From Planctomycetota bacterium (GTDB taxonomy: Bacteria; Planctomycetota; JAJSAM01; JAKLKS01), in assembly GCA_023150535.1 (NCBI GenBank), contig JAKLKS010000006.1:1-41546 (forward strand): DNA of 41,546 nucleotides, read 5' to 3'. The notes under the pieces were generated by a model that made no database searches, was not told the origin of the DNA, and saw only the letters and a list, made by a program, of their open reading frames with translations. Of this stretch, positions 18,635 to 26,648 are shown in pieces. Position 1 is the stretch's first letter, and each line of letters starts with the position of its first letter. The translations under genes were made by a program, and so were the position numbers.

Positions 18635-19377
18635 GCTTCTCGAAGCCGTGGCTCAAGGGAGCAAGGCGCCTCATCTTTATCTCCGACATGGGAGACGCGC
18701 TGAGCGAGGGCACGTACCGGGACGCGGGCAACTACGCCACGACCCACGACAAGCGGCAGTCCGTGCGGGGGCGGCTGCACGACGGCGGCATCCCGTTCGC
18801 CTACCTGAAGACCGAGGTCATCGACAACGTCACGTCCGAGAAGGGCCGTCGGCACGTCTGGCTCTGGCTGACGAAGAGGCCTCACAGGATGGCGCAGTTC
18901 GCCGCTTGGCTCCGCGAGGAGCACGGCCTCGACTGGCCGGACAACCTCTGGGTGGGGACGTCGATCACCTCGGCGGCGACGCTCGGGCGGGTCCGCGAGC
19001 TGGCGAAGGTCGGGGCGCCGGTGATGTTCTTGAGCGTGGAGCCGCTCTGGGAGATGGTCTCGTTCAAGAAGAACCTCTCGGAGTACCCCGCGATCCGCTG
19101 GCTCCTGCTGGGCGGGGAGTCCGACCAGGGCGAGAACCGCGCCCACGAGTTCAGGCTCGAGTGGGCTCGGGACATCCTGCGGGAGTGCCGGGAGGCCGAC
19201 GTCGCCTTCTTCCTGAAGCAGCTCGGCTCCAACGTGACGGAGAACGGCAGGACGCTGGACTTCGGCAAGGGGCACGCCGGCGACTGGGAGAGGTGGCCTG
19301 TGGACCTTCGGGTCCGCGAGCTGCCGCCGGAGGCATACGTCGCGCCGGCGCCCGTGGTGGGGGAGGCCTCCCGGTAG
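18631..19377 (+). CDS. DUF5131 (phage Gp37/Gp68-like) protein, C-terminal part
   Basis: RRLIFISDMGDALSE...HVWLWLTKRPHRMAQFAAWL...NLWVGTSITS...PVMFLSVEPLWEMV...WLLLGGESDQGENRAHEFRLEWARDI...VAFFLKQLG; ATGA overlap with the preceding ORF. Confidence 0.75.
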   Translation: MSFSKPWLKGARRLIFISDMGDALSEGTYRDAGNYATTHDKRQSVRGRLHDGGIPFAYLKTEVIDNVTSEKGRRHVWLWLTKRPHRMAQFAAWLREEHGLDWPDNLWVGTSITSAATLGRVRELAKVGAPVMFLSVEPLWEMVSFKKNLSEYPAIRWLLLGGESDQGENRAHEFRLEWARDILRECREADVAFFLKQLGSNVTENGRTLDFGKGHAGDWERWPVDLRVRELPPEAYVAPAPVVGEASR

Positions 19378-19438
19378 TGGGCCGGGACGACGCCGACCTG
19401 CGGTTCGGCCGTCGGGCGCTGCGGCGGCTGGGCCCGAT

Positions 19439-20896
19439 CTAGATCACCCGGACAGGCGGCCAGTGCACAGGGGGATGGACGAGGGCGTCGATGGCCCCCT
19501 GGTCCGCCCACCCGACGATGTGCCGGCAGGGGCAGTCGGGGTTCGGTGGATCCCTCCGGTCGGCGACGTCCACGAACTTGCCGACGAGGTTCATCTGCAA
19601 GGTCTCGAAAGGGGCGTCGAACCTCCCGGTCAGCCAGCCAATGGCGTAGCCGGACGCCATGGCGGCCGCCGTCGTCGTCAGGTACCCGACGGTGTTCAGC
19701 TGGGGCATGTCCCTCCAGTAGGGATTGGGGTCCTCCCCTCGTTCCACGGCCTCGCGCGCCGCCTTGCGCCGGCTCTCCCTCTCCTCGGGCGACATCAGGG
19801 TCATCTTCTTGCACAGGGCGCATGTGTCCCACGGCAAGAGCCTCGTGATCTGAAGGACTTGGCCCGTCACCTCGCCGGCTTCCCCCTCCAAGCCCACGGC
19901 GCAGTCGATGGAGGGGATCAAGTACCGGAAGGCTAGGTCGCTCAGGGCGAGCCGGCTGTGGTGCTGGTCGGTGCACCCGAGGACGATGTCAGCGCCTACC
20001 ACCGCATCGACGATCTCCTTCTGGGGGAGGCGCCCGACGAGCGCCACCACCTTGCAGTCGGGGTCGATGGTGGCCACGTGCCTCTTCGCGACCTCCACCT
20101 TGAGGCGGTGCAGGGCGGCGTCCTCCGGGGTGCTGCCGTGGACGCGCTCGAGGTTCGACTCGTCCACATGATCCGGATCCACGATGATGAGCCGCCCGAC
20201 GCCCGCCCGCGCGAAGACCTCGATCGCCGCCGAGCCCGTGCCGCCGGCGCCGATGATCGCCGCGGTAGATCGGCGGAGGCGGGACTCAGCCTCGTCCCCG
20301 AAGGCAGACCGCAGGCGGGCCACCCGATTGCGAGCGGGCGGGTCGGGGACCGGGCGACGCCCTCCGACCCAGGCCCGCAGCGGCGTCCGCTTGACAAGGA
20401 CACGCTGGACGAGGCCCCAGCGCCCCTTCCAGAAAACCCTCCCGGAGATCGCGAGCTCCCCGCCCATCTCTGAGAGGACCAGGCTCACGTAGGGCCGCCC
20501 CGGTGCGAACCCCGAGAGGTAGTCGGCGTAGTACGTGTCCATGTCGTCATCGATGGGGCTCGGGTACGGAGGGCACCCCTTAGGGTGGGAGTGCGCGACG
20601 CCGACGCCGAGGCGGTGCTTCTCGGCGGCCAGCGCGGTCCTGAGGGTGTACGGTTCCTGGATCGCGACGTGCGCGACCCGGCCGTCTACGTCGCCGGGCT
20701 CCGGCGGGTCCATCCCGGCCAGGGTGACCACCAGCGTTTCGCCGGTGTCGCGCCAGCCCCACCGGAGGAACGTTGCCCACTCCATGGCCGGGTACCGAGA
20801 GAAGAGCAGGGACCGGAGCGCCGCGGTGTCCCGCTCGGTCATGCGGAGGACGACCGGAAGGCCGTCGTACCGGACTAGTTGAGCTTGTGGAGCCAT
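19439..20896 (-). CDS. JAB/JAMM deubiquitinase-like domain fused to ThiF/MoeB/E1-like adenylyltransferase
   Basis: N-terminal JAMM AMEWATFLRWG...VGVAHSHPKGCPPYPSPIDDDMD; E1 Rossmann AAIIGAGGTGSAAIEVFARAGVGRLIIVDPDHVDESNLERV; cysteine pairs DTCALC and DCPC. ATG at 20896 preferred over 20947. Confidence 0.85.
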   Translation of the reverse strand: MAPQAQLVRYDGLPVVLRMTERDTAALRSLLFSRYPAMEWATFLRWGWRDTGETLVVTLAGMDPPEPGDVDGRVAHVAIQEPYTLRTALAAEKHRLGVGVAHSHPKGCPPYPSPIDDDMDTYYADYLSGFAPGRPYVSLVLSEMGGELAISGRVFWKGRWGLVQRVLVKRTPLRAWVGGRRPVPDPPARNRVARLRSAFGDEAESRLRRSTAAIIGAGGTGSAAIEVFARAGVGRLIIVDPDHVDESNLERVHGSTPEDAALHRLKVEVAKRHVATIDPDCKVVALVGRLPQKEIVDAVVGADIVLGCTDQHHSRLALSDLAFRYLIPSIDCAVGLEGEAGEVTGQVLQITRLLPWDTCALCKKMTLMSPEERESRRKAAREAVERGEDPNPYWRDMPQLNTVGYLTTTAAAMASGYAIGWLTGRFDAPFETLQMNLVGKFVDVADRRDPPNPDCPCRHIVGWADQGAIDALVHPPVHWPPVRVI

Positions 20897-21288
20897 GAGA
20901 TCAGGTGGTCCGCGTAGGTATGGAAGCCGAAGCGCGTCTGGTCCCACGGGGGTCCGCCGCCGTTGCCGTGGGGGTGGTAGCTGGCCAGTTGCCAGTTCCG
21001 TCCATCGAGGGTGAGGGTGCCCTGGCTGTTGGTTCCGCCCTTGACCCGGGACAGGAACGGCGAGTCCAGCGGCAGCGCCGCCAGGTCGATCGGGGAGCCC
21101 GGGTAGCCCGGAGGGACCGGCACGACTACGTCCGCGGCGTCGGGGAGGCCGAGAGGCTGGCCGCCGGCCGGGACGCCCCGGTAGAGCACCAGCGGCCGGT
21201 CCCCGTCGAAGAGCTGCGCGTTCAGGCCCCCCTCGAGCAGCCGGGCGAGTTCCCGCTCGATCCGCTCCCTACTGGGGTCGGGCAGCAT
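20875..21288 (-). CDS. E2/UBC-superfamily-like protein (Prok-E2_E-like)
   Basis: Located between Ubl and JAB-E1 genes, overlapping both; VVVPVPPGYPGSPIDLAALPL...WQLASYHPHGNGGGPPWDQTRFGFHTYADHLISWLHKLN. Start at 21288 or 21303. Confidence 0.7.
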   Translation of the reverse strand: MLPDPSRERIERELARLLEGGLNAQLFDGDRPLVLYRGVPAGGQPLGLPDAADVVVPVPPGYPGSPIDLAALPLDSPFLSRVKGGTNSQGTLTLDGRNWQLASYHPHGNGGGPPWDQTRFGFHTYADHLISWLHKLN

Positions 21289-21595
21289 GGCCGCCCTCCA
21301 CAACCTTCCGGGTCACGACGAAGTGGTCGCCGCTCTTGATCGGGACGGTCTGGTTCACCCCGATCTCGTCCTTGTCGGGGCCGCTGTCCCTGCGGATGAC
21401 AGCGATGTCCGCGGGCGTGCCGACGAGGGCGGCGATCTCGGCGCCCGTCATCTGCGGCTTGACCCCGTCGCTCTCCTCGAACTTCCGCCTGTTCACGAAG
21501 ATGTGCAGGCTCGGGCCTCCGCCCTGCCCGCCACCGCCATGCCCGCCACCGCCATGCCCGCCGTCACCACCCTTCCCTTCGGCCGCTGCCGTCAT
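21269..21595 (-). CDS. Ubiquitin-like (multiubiquitin-family beta-grasp) modifier with Gly/His-rich N-terminus
   Basis: SLHIFVNRRKFEESDGVKPQMTGAEIAALVG...IGVNQTVPIKSGDHFVVTRKVVEGGHAARPQ; N-terminal GGDGGHGGGGHGGGGQGGG; operonic with E2- and E1-like genes. Confidence 0.75.
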   Translation of the reverse strand: MTAAAEGKGGDGGHGGGGHGGGGQGGGPSLHIFVNRRKFEESDGVKPQMTGAEIAALVGTPADIAVIRRDSGPDKDEIGVNQTVPIKSGDHFVVTRKVVEGGHAARPQ

Positions 21596-21660
21596 CTTCC
21601 GCTCCTTGCGCCTGGGGCGCTTGCCGGGCGCCCCCGCAGGACGCCCGAGCCACGGGGAGG

Positions 21661-21767
21661 AGTGTACCCGGTACGCCCAGGTTTGTCAAGGTAGAGAACA
21701 TAAGAGTCAGTATTCCTGACTGTCACGGTCCTTGACTTCGGGGTGCGCGGTGCGGTACAGTCTCGAC
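21661..21767. promoter_or_regulatory. Divergent promoters with central operator palindrome
   Basis: Minus: TTGACA (21684-21689) -17 bp- TACACT (21661-21666). Plus: TTGACT (21732-21737) -18 bp- TACAGT (21756-21761). Between them AGTCAG-tattc-CTGACT (21705-21721). Confidence 0.65.
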
Positions 21768-22217
21768 GTGGCGACACCTCCAGCACGGCTCTACGAGTTG
21801 CTCGGGAAGCGGGTCAAGGAGCGGCGCCGAAGCCTGGAGTTGAAGCAGGACCAGCTCGCCGAGCAGGTCGGTCTCAAGAGGACCTCCATCACCAATCTGG
21901 AGACGGGGCGCCAGAGGATCCCCTTGGACCAGCTGTACCGGATCGCCAGGGTCCTGGACGTCGAACTCCGGGACCTTCTTCCGACTCGGCAGGAGATCGA
22001 GACCCCAGGAAAGGTCCCTGTCGAGGTTGGTGGGAAGCACTTCGAGGCACCGCCCAATGCGGCCAGGCTGATCCAGAGGATCCTGGCAGGTCAGACAGGG
22101 GGACACGATGGCAAACGACAGGTTGCTGAAGGTGGCGGAGCAGGCCGCGACGGCGGTGCTGCAGCGCCACAAGGTCAAGGAACCCCCGGTGGACGTGGAG
22201 GCGCTCGCCGCCGCTGA
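21768..22217 (+). CDS. XRE-family HTH transcriptional regulator
   Basis: LGKRVKERRRSLELKQDQLAEQVGLKRTSITNLETGRQRIPLDQLYRIARVLDVELRDLLP; GTG at 21768. Confidence 0.8.
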   Translation: MATPPARLYELLGKRVKERRRSLELKQDQLAEQVGLKRTSITNLETGRQRIPLDQLYRIARVLDVELRDLLPTRQEIETPGKVPVEVGGKHFEAPPNAARLIQRILAGQTGGHDGKRQVAEGGGAGRDGGAAAPQGQGTPGGRGGARRR

Positions 22218-22650
22218 GGGCATCACCGTCACCTACGACGCGCTCGAGGAGTCCGTCTCCGGACTCCTTGTCAGGGACTCCAGCGGCAACGAGACCGCCG
22301 GCATCAACGCCCTGCACCACCCGAACCGGCAGCGGTTCACCATCGCCCACGAGATAGGCCACCACCTGCTCCACCCCAACAGGCCCGAGGTGGTGGTCGA
22401 CGAGATGATGTTCTACTTCCGTGGCGAGCCCCGCGACAAGGGCACTCCAGAGTACGTTCGTGAGATGCAGGCGAATGCCTTTGCCGCGGCGCTTCTCATG
22501 CCGAAGAAGTTCCTGCTCGCGGAGGCAGCGAGGCGGGAGTTCAGCGCGTTGGACGAGCCCGCCATGCGAAGCCTGGCGAACCGGTTTGGCGTGAGCACGC
22601 AGGCACTGAACTTCCGCCTGCAGAACCTCGGCATGCTGCAGGGAATGTAG
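22108..22650 (+). CDS. ImmA/IrrE-family metallopeptidase
   Basis: Zinc-protease motif TIAHEIGHHLLHP followed by MQANAFAAALLMPKKFL. Confidence 0.88.
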   Translation: MANDRLLKVAEQAATAVLQRHKVKEPPVDVEALAAAEGITVTYDALEESVSGLLVRDSSGNETAGINALHHPNRQRFTIAHEIGHHLLHPNRPEVVVDEMMFYFRGEPRDKGTPEYVREMQANAFAAALLMPKKFLLAEAARREFSALDEPAMRSLANRFGVSTQALNFRLQNLGMLQGM

Positions 22651-22676
22651 ACGGCTCTTCGCGCCTCACGGAGTCG

Positions 22677-23258
22677 CTACGCGAACGACCTCAGGGTGAT
22701 CGAGATCCTCCGGCCCACGTCGCCTGCGCGGTGCGGGACCTCGTGGGTCCACGCCAGGTTCACCTCGTAGGGCATGACGATGACGGTGCCGTCCGCGACC
22801 TCGAGGTCCAGGCGCCCGGCGCCTCCCCGCTGACGCATCCGGAACGTCCTCCGCTCGCCGAGCGAGATCGTGACGATGGGAGCGCCCGGGACCAGCCCGG
22901 TGCGGCTGTCCCTGTGCTGTCCGATGTGGTGCCGCTTCGCACCGTCGTACCAGTTCAGGAGGACGCCGTTGAGGCGGCGGTCGACCGCCTTGCGCGCGGA
23001 CTCCAGGAACTGGCGCAAGCCGGCGGGGATGGGGAGCGCGACGTTGGTGCTCCCGGTGTAGCGATAGTCCCTGCCGTACGCCTGCTGCCAGCGCGGCGTC
23101 GGGATCCTCCGGCCGAGCATCCGGACCACGTGGGGCCGGGGCGGATGGAGGTTCCAGAGCTCCTCGAACCCCTCTGCGTTCGGCAGCAGCCGAGGAGGAA
23201 GGGCGCCCACGAGGACGTGGTGCCCGTCTCCTAGTTCGTGGACAGTCAATCGGAACAT
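22677..23258 (-). CDS. AlkB-like 2OG-Fe(II) dioxygenase
   Basis: LNWYDGAKRHHIGQHRDSRTGLVPGAPIVTISLGERRTFRMR (HxD) ... NLAWTHEVPHR...RRISITLRSF (distal His and Arg). Confidence 0.8.
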   Translation of the reverse strand: MFRLTVHELGDGHHVLVGALPPRLLPNAEGFEELWNLHPPRPHVVRMLGRRIPTPRWQQAYGRDYRYTGSTNVALPIPAGLRQFLESARKAVDRRLNGVLLNWYDGAKRHHIGQHRDSRTGLVPGAPIVTISLGERRTFRMRQRGGAGRLDLEVADGTVIVMPYEVNLAWTHEVPHRAGDVGRRISITLRSFA

Positions 23259-23462
23259 CCGGGCTCCCCGCCATGCACGTCGGTCACGGTACGACGGCAC
23301 CTGATGGTGGGGCTTAGGGGGCCGATCTGGCTAGCACCGACCGGCCCCCAGTTGGCGGGCCCGGGATAGAGCCTTGCCCTTTACGCCGACCCTTCTTGGA
23401 GAATAGGGATGAGGTGGAAGTGGCCGGCGACCCATGCTCCGTCAGGCGCATGCTACCACCGG

Positions 23463-24572
23463 TCACGGCGCGATGCGGAGGAGCGCCTCCAGCCGGTCAC
23501 GGGCCAGGTCCGTGAAGTTAGCGGGGACGTGGGCCGCGTACCGGGAGACCATGACCATGGAGCCGTGGCCGAGGAGCCGGGCGAGGTCCCCGAGGGGGAC
23601 TCCGGCGCGAGCGGCAGTCGTCGCGAAGACGTGCCTCATGTCGTGCCACCGGAGCGTCGGATGCCCTGCTCGGGCGCGGCCCGCCACCCACTCCTTCCGG
23701 AAGCCGGGCACGAAGTCCGGCTCGCCTCGCCGGGACGGGCGGTTGAGCTCGCGGAACACCGGGTCGGGGACGGTGGCGGGATGCGCTCCGCGCAGCCGCC
23801 GTTGGTCGAGGAGACCCTCCAGGCCCCTTGAGGTGAACGGCACGGTCCGGGGTGTGCGGTTCTTCGAGACGCGGACGGTGAGCGCCTTCCGCTCGAGGTC
23901 GATGTCGCGCCAGTCCAATCGCAGGAGCTCTCCCAGGCGGAGCCCGGTGTCGAGGGTCAGCAGGACCGCGTTCCGCAGCGGGGGCTCGAAGACCGAGACG
24001 AGGTGGGCCTGGGCGGGCAGGTCGAGGAAGGGCGGCTCCCTCCGTGCCTCCTTACCGCGGGGGATGCCGCGGCAGGGGTTCTCGCGGACGTGGTTGCGGA
24101 GGAGGGCCTCGCGGAAGAGCGCGGACAGGATGGAGAGGTAGCGGTTCCTGGTCCCGGGAGAGAGGTCCCGGTCCTGCATCCGCTTCGACACGAAGCGCTC
24201 GATGTCCTCCCGCTGGATGTCGGAGAGCAGTCGTCCCCGGAAGACGGGGACGGCTACCGCGTTCAGGAACTCCAGCTCCCGCAGCACGGTGATGGAGCTC
24301 TTCTTCCCCCGGCAGGCGGCGGGGAGGTCCTTGAGGAAGTCCTCGAAGCGGATGGCGTCGAGCGGCCGGATGCCCATGGCCTCGGCGATGGCGAGGTCGG
24401 TCTCCTTCTTGGCCAGGAAGCGCTGCGCGAGGCCCTTGGTGGGGCCGATGGCCTTCGTCCGCGTCCGGCCCCGCTCCTGCCAGCGGGCGGTCCAGATCCT
24501 CCCCCGCAGGAAGATCGTGCCGAATGCCCGGCGCTGCCGACGCTGCGGCTTCGGAGGGATCTCGTCGGCCAT
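23463..24572 (-). CDS. Tyrosine-type site-specific integrase
   Basis: LDTGLRLGELLRLDWRDIDLERKALTV...HPTLRWHDMRHVFATTAARAGVPLGDLARLLGHGSMVMVSRYAAH (R...HxxR...H...Y). Confidence 0.9.
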   Translation of the reverse strand: MADEIPPKPQRRQRRAFGTIFLRGRIWTARWQERGRTRTKAIGPTKGLAQRFLAKKETDLAIAEAMGIRPLDAIRFEDFLKDLPAACRGKKSSITVLRELEFLNAVAVPVFRGRLLSDIQREDIERFVSKRMQDRDLSPGTRNRYLSILSALFREALLRNHVRENPCRGIPRGKEARREPPFLDLPAQAHLVSVFEPPLRNAVLLTLDTGLRLGELLRLDWRDIDLERKALTVRVSKNRTPRTVPFTSRGLEGLLDQRRLRGAHPATVPDPVFRELNRPSRRGEPDFVPGFRKEWVAGRARAGHPTLRWHDMRHVFATTAARAGVPLGDLARLLGHGSMVMVSRYAAHVPANFTDLARDRLEALLRIAP

Positions 24573-24579
24573 GGGGGAC

Positions 24580-24891
24580 CTACGCTTCCTTCCCGGTCGG
24601 CCGGTCCACCCGTCCTCGGCGGGCGAAGTCGCCGTCGAGCACGGCCGGAAGCTGCATCCTCCGCAGGGTCGCGATGACCTCGTCGGTGAGGAACAACCTC
24701 CTCTTGCCGAACTTCACGCTCGGGAGCCTCTGCTCCCGGGCGAGGCGGAGGATCTCGGCGCGGCTCTTCATCCCGAGGAGCAGGGCGCAGCTCCTCGCGT
24801 CGAGGACGGGAGGCATGTACGGCCAGTCGGTGATGCTCGGGCCGCGGTCCTCATCCGCGGCGTCCTCGGTGGGAGTGTCCGCTGTGGACAT
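24580..24891 (-). CDS. Excisionase-like HTH DNA-binding protein
   Basis: VLDARSCALLLGMKSRAEILRLAREQRLPSVKFGKRRLFLTDEVIATL; immediately upstream of the integrase. Confidence 0.6.
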   Translation of the reverse strand: MSTADTPTEDAADEDRGPSITDWPYMPPVLDARSCALLLGMKSRAEILRLAREQRLPSVKFGKRRLFLTDEVIATLRRMQLPAVLDGDFARRGRVDRPTGKEA

Positions 24892-25101
24892 GGAGTCCTC
24901 CTTCCTGGAGTGGGGGGAGAGGGCTGGACGAGCGAGGGAGACGCCCCGCGTCCGGGTGCGTTGGAGGGGCTTCTTCCTGTGCCTAACTTGCTACCCTAGC
25001 ACCTCGTCCCAGGCCGGTTTCGTTCGGCCTAGTTCGGCCTCTATGAAGAAGCCCGATCCGCCGCAAGTGCAGACGGGGAGCCCTCTTCAGGCTCGGGAGA
25101 G

Positions 25102-25178
<77 letters not shown>

Positions 25179-25409
25179 GCTGGCGACCGCGGCGCGCGTC
25201 GGGTCACATCGCTGTCGAGCCCCGGCGTGCGTATCTCCCGGAATGCACGGGAGGTGCGGCGCATCCTAGCGGGGGCGGGGCGGACGGGGAAGTTCTCCGC
25301 CGGGGGGTATCGGGGGCGTCACTTCGGGAGGCCGCTGGGGCGTGTCCCTCATGGTGTCCCTCGTCCTGTTTCCGCCTAGGGAAGCAAGGGTACCCATGGC
25401 GGATCCGTG

Positions 25410-25437
25410 TTTTACTTGTCCCCGCCATCGGTAAAAT
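25410..25437. promoter_or_regulatory. Inverted repeat TTTTAC...GTAAAA upstream of fic
   Basis: 6-bp perfect arms (25410-25415, 25431-25436) in an AT-rich patch; TAAAAT could be a -10. Confidence 0.4.
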
Positions 25438-25490
25438 AAGACCACTCGCCCGGGACCCTTGTTTCCAGGGGCGAAGGTAGGGAGGTCCGA

Positions 25491-26624
25491 GTGCGCGCAG
25501 GCAGGTACGTCCAGCAGCCCGAAGGCTACCGCGCCTTCCTCCCCGCGCCGCTTCCGCCGGACCCGCCCGTGGCCATGGACGGGGAGATGACGGCGCTCCT
25601 CTCCGAGGCGGACCGGGATCTAGGGCGCCTGGACGGCATCGCCAGCGTCCTCCCCAACCCGGACCTGTTCGTGGCCATGTACCTCCGGCACGAGGCAGTG
25701 CTCTCTTCGCAAATCGAGGGAACCCAGAGCACCCTCGAGGACGTCCTGGCCTACGAGGCGGGGGTGCGGGGGGAGAACCGGCCGAAGGACGTGGAGGAGG
25801 TCGTCAACTACGTCCACGCGATGAACTTCGGCCTGAAGCGGCTGGCCTCCCTGCCGCTCTCGCTCCGCCTCATCCGGGAGATCCACGAGCGGCTGATGAA
25901 GGGGGCGCGCGGGGGGCACCTCACACCCGGGGAGTTCCGGAGGAGCCAGAACTGGGTCGGCCCGGCAGGGTGCACGTTCAAGGATGCGACCTTCGTTCCG
26001 CCGCCCCCGCACGAGATGCACGCGGCGCTGGGGGACCTGGAGAAGTTCCTGCACGACCGGCGCCTTCCGGTCCTGGTCCAGTGCGGCCTTGCGCACGCGC
26101 AGTTCGAGACGATCCACCCGTTCCTCGACGGAAACGGGCGCGTGGGACGGCTCCTGGTCACTCTCCTCCTGTGCGAGCGGGGCGTTCTCCGACATCCCCT
26201 GCTCTACATTAGCCACCACCTGAAGCTTCAGCGGTCGGAGTACTACGCCTGCCTCACCGCCATCCGGAAGGACGGCGACTGGGAGCGCTGGGTGCGGTTC
26301 TTCCTCCGCGGAGTCTCGGACGTGAGCCGGTCCGCGACGGACACGGCCCGGGCCATCGTCGACCTCCGAGAGTCCCACCGTGAAAAGCTGGGCGACCAGC
26401 CGAACGGCGCGCGGATTCTCGACTACCTCTTCGTGCACCCGCTCGTGTCCGTGCGGATGGTGGAGAAGAAGCTCGCCTGCTCCTACCTCACCGCGGCCCG
26501 GCTCGTGGGCCGCCTCGAGAAGGAGGGGATGCTCCAGGAGATCACGGGTGGGAAGAGGAACCGGCTGTTCCGCTACGAGCCCTACTACAGCCTCTTCGAG
26601 AAGCAGGTTCCGAAGGCGGGGTAG
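25491..26624 (+). CDS. Fic-family protein (AMPylase) with C-terminal winged helix
   Basis: Fic motif HPFLDGNGRVGRLL; SSQIEG matches the (S/T)xxxE(G/N) inhibitory motif; C-terminal wHTH-like SVRMVEKKLACSYLTAARLVGRLEKEGML. Confidence 0.9.
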   Translation: MRAGRYVQQPEGYRAFLPAPLPPDPPVAMDGEMTALLSEADRDLGRLDGIASVLPNPDLFVAMYLRHEAVLSSQIEGTQSTLEDVLAYEAGVRGENRPKDVEEVVNYVHAMNFGLKRLASLPLSLRLIREIHERLMKGARGGHLTPGEFRRSQNWVGPAGCTFKDATFVPPPPHEMHAALGDLEKFLHDRRLPVLVQCGLAHAQFETIHPFLDGNGRVGRLLVTLLLCERGVLRHPLLYISHHLKLQRSEYYACLTAIRKDGDWERWVRFFLRGVSDVSRSATDTARAIVDLRESHREKLGDQPNGARILDYLFVHPLVSVRMVEKKLACSYLTAARLVGRLEKEGMLQEITGGKRNRLFRYEPYYSLFEKQVPKAG

Positions 26625-26648
26625 CCCTCTTGGTACTCGCTCGCCCGG

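Noticed and set aside
21525-21575. Short ccgccaccgccatgcc repeats as a possible CRISPR or microsatellite element
   Set aside because: Too short and spacer-free for CRISPR; explained by Gly/His codons of the Ubl leader.
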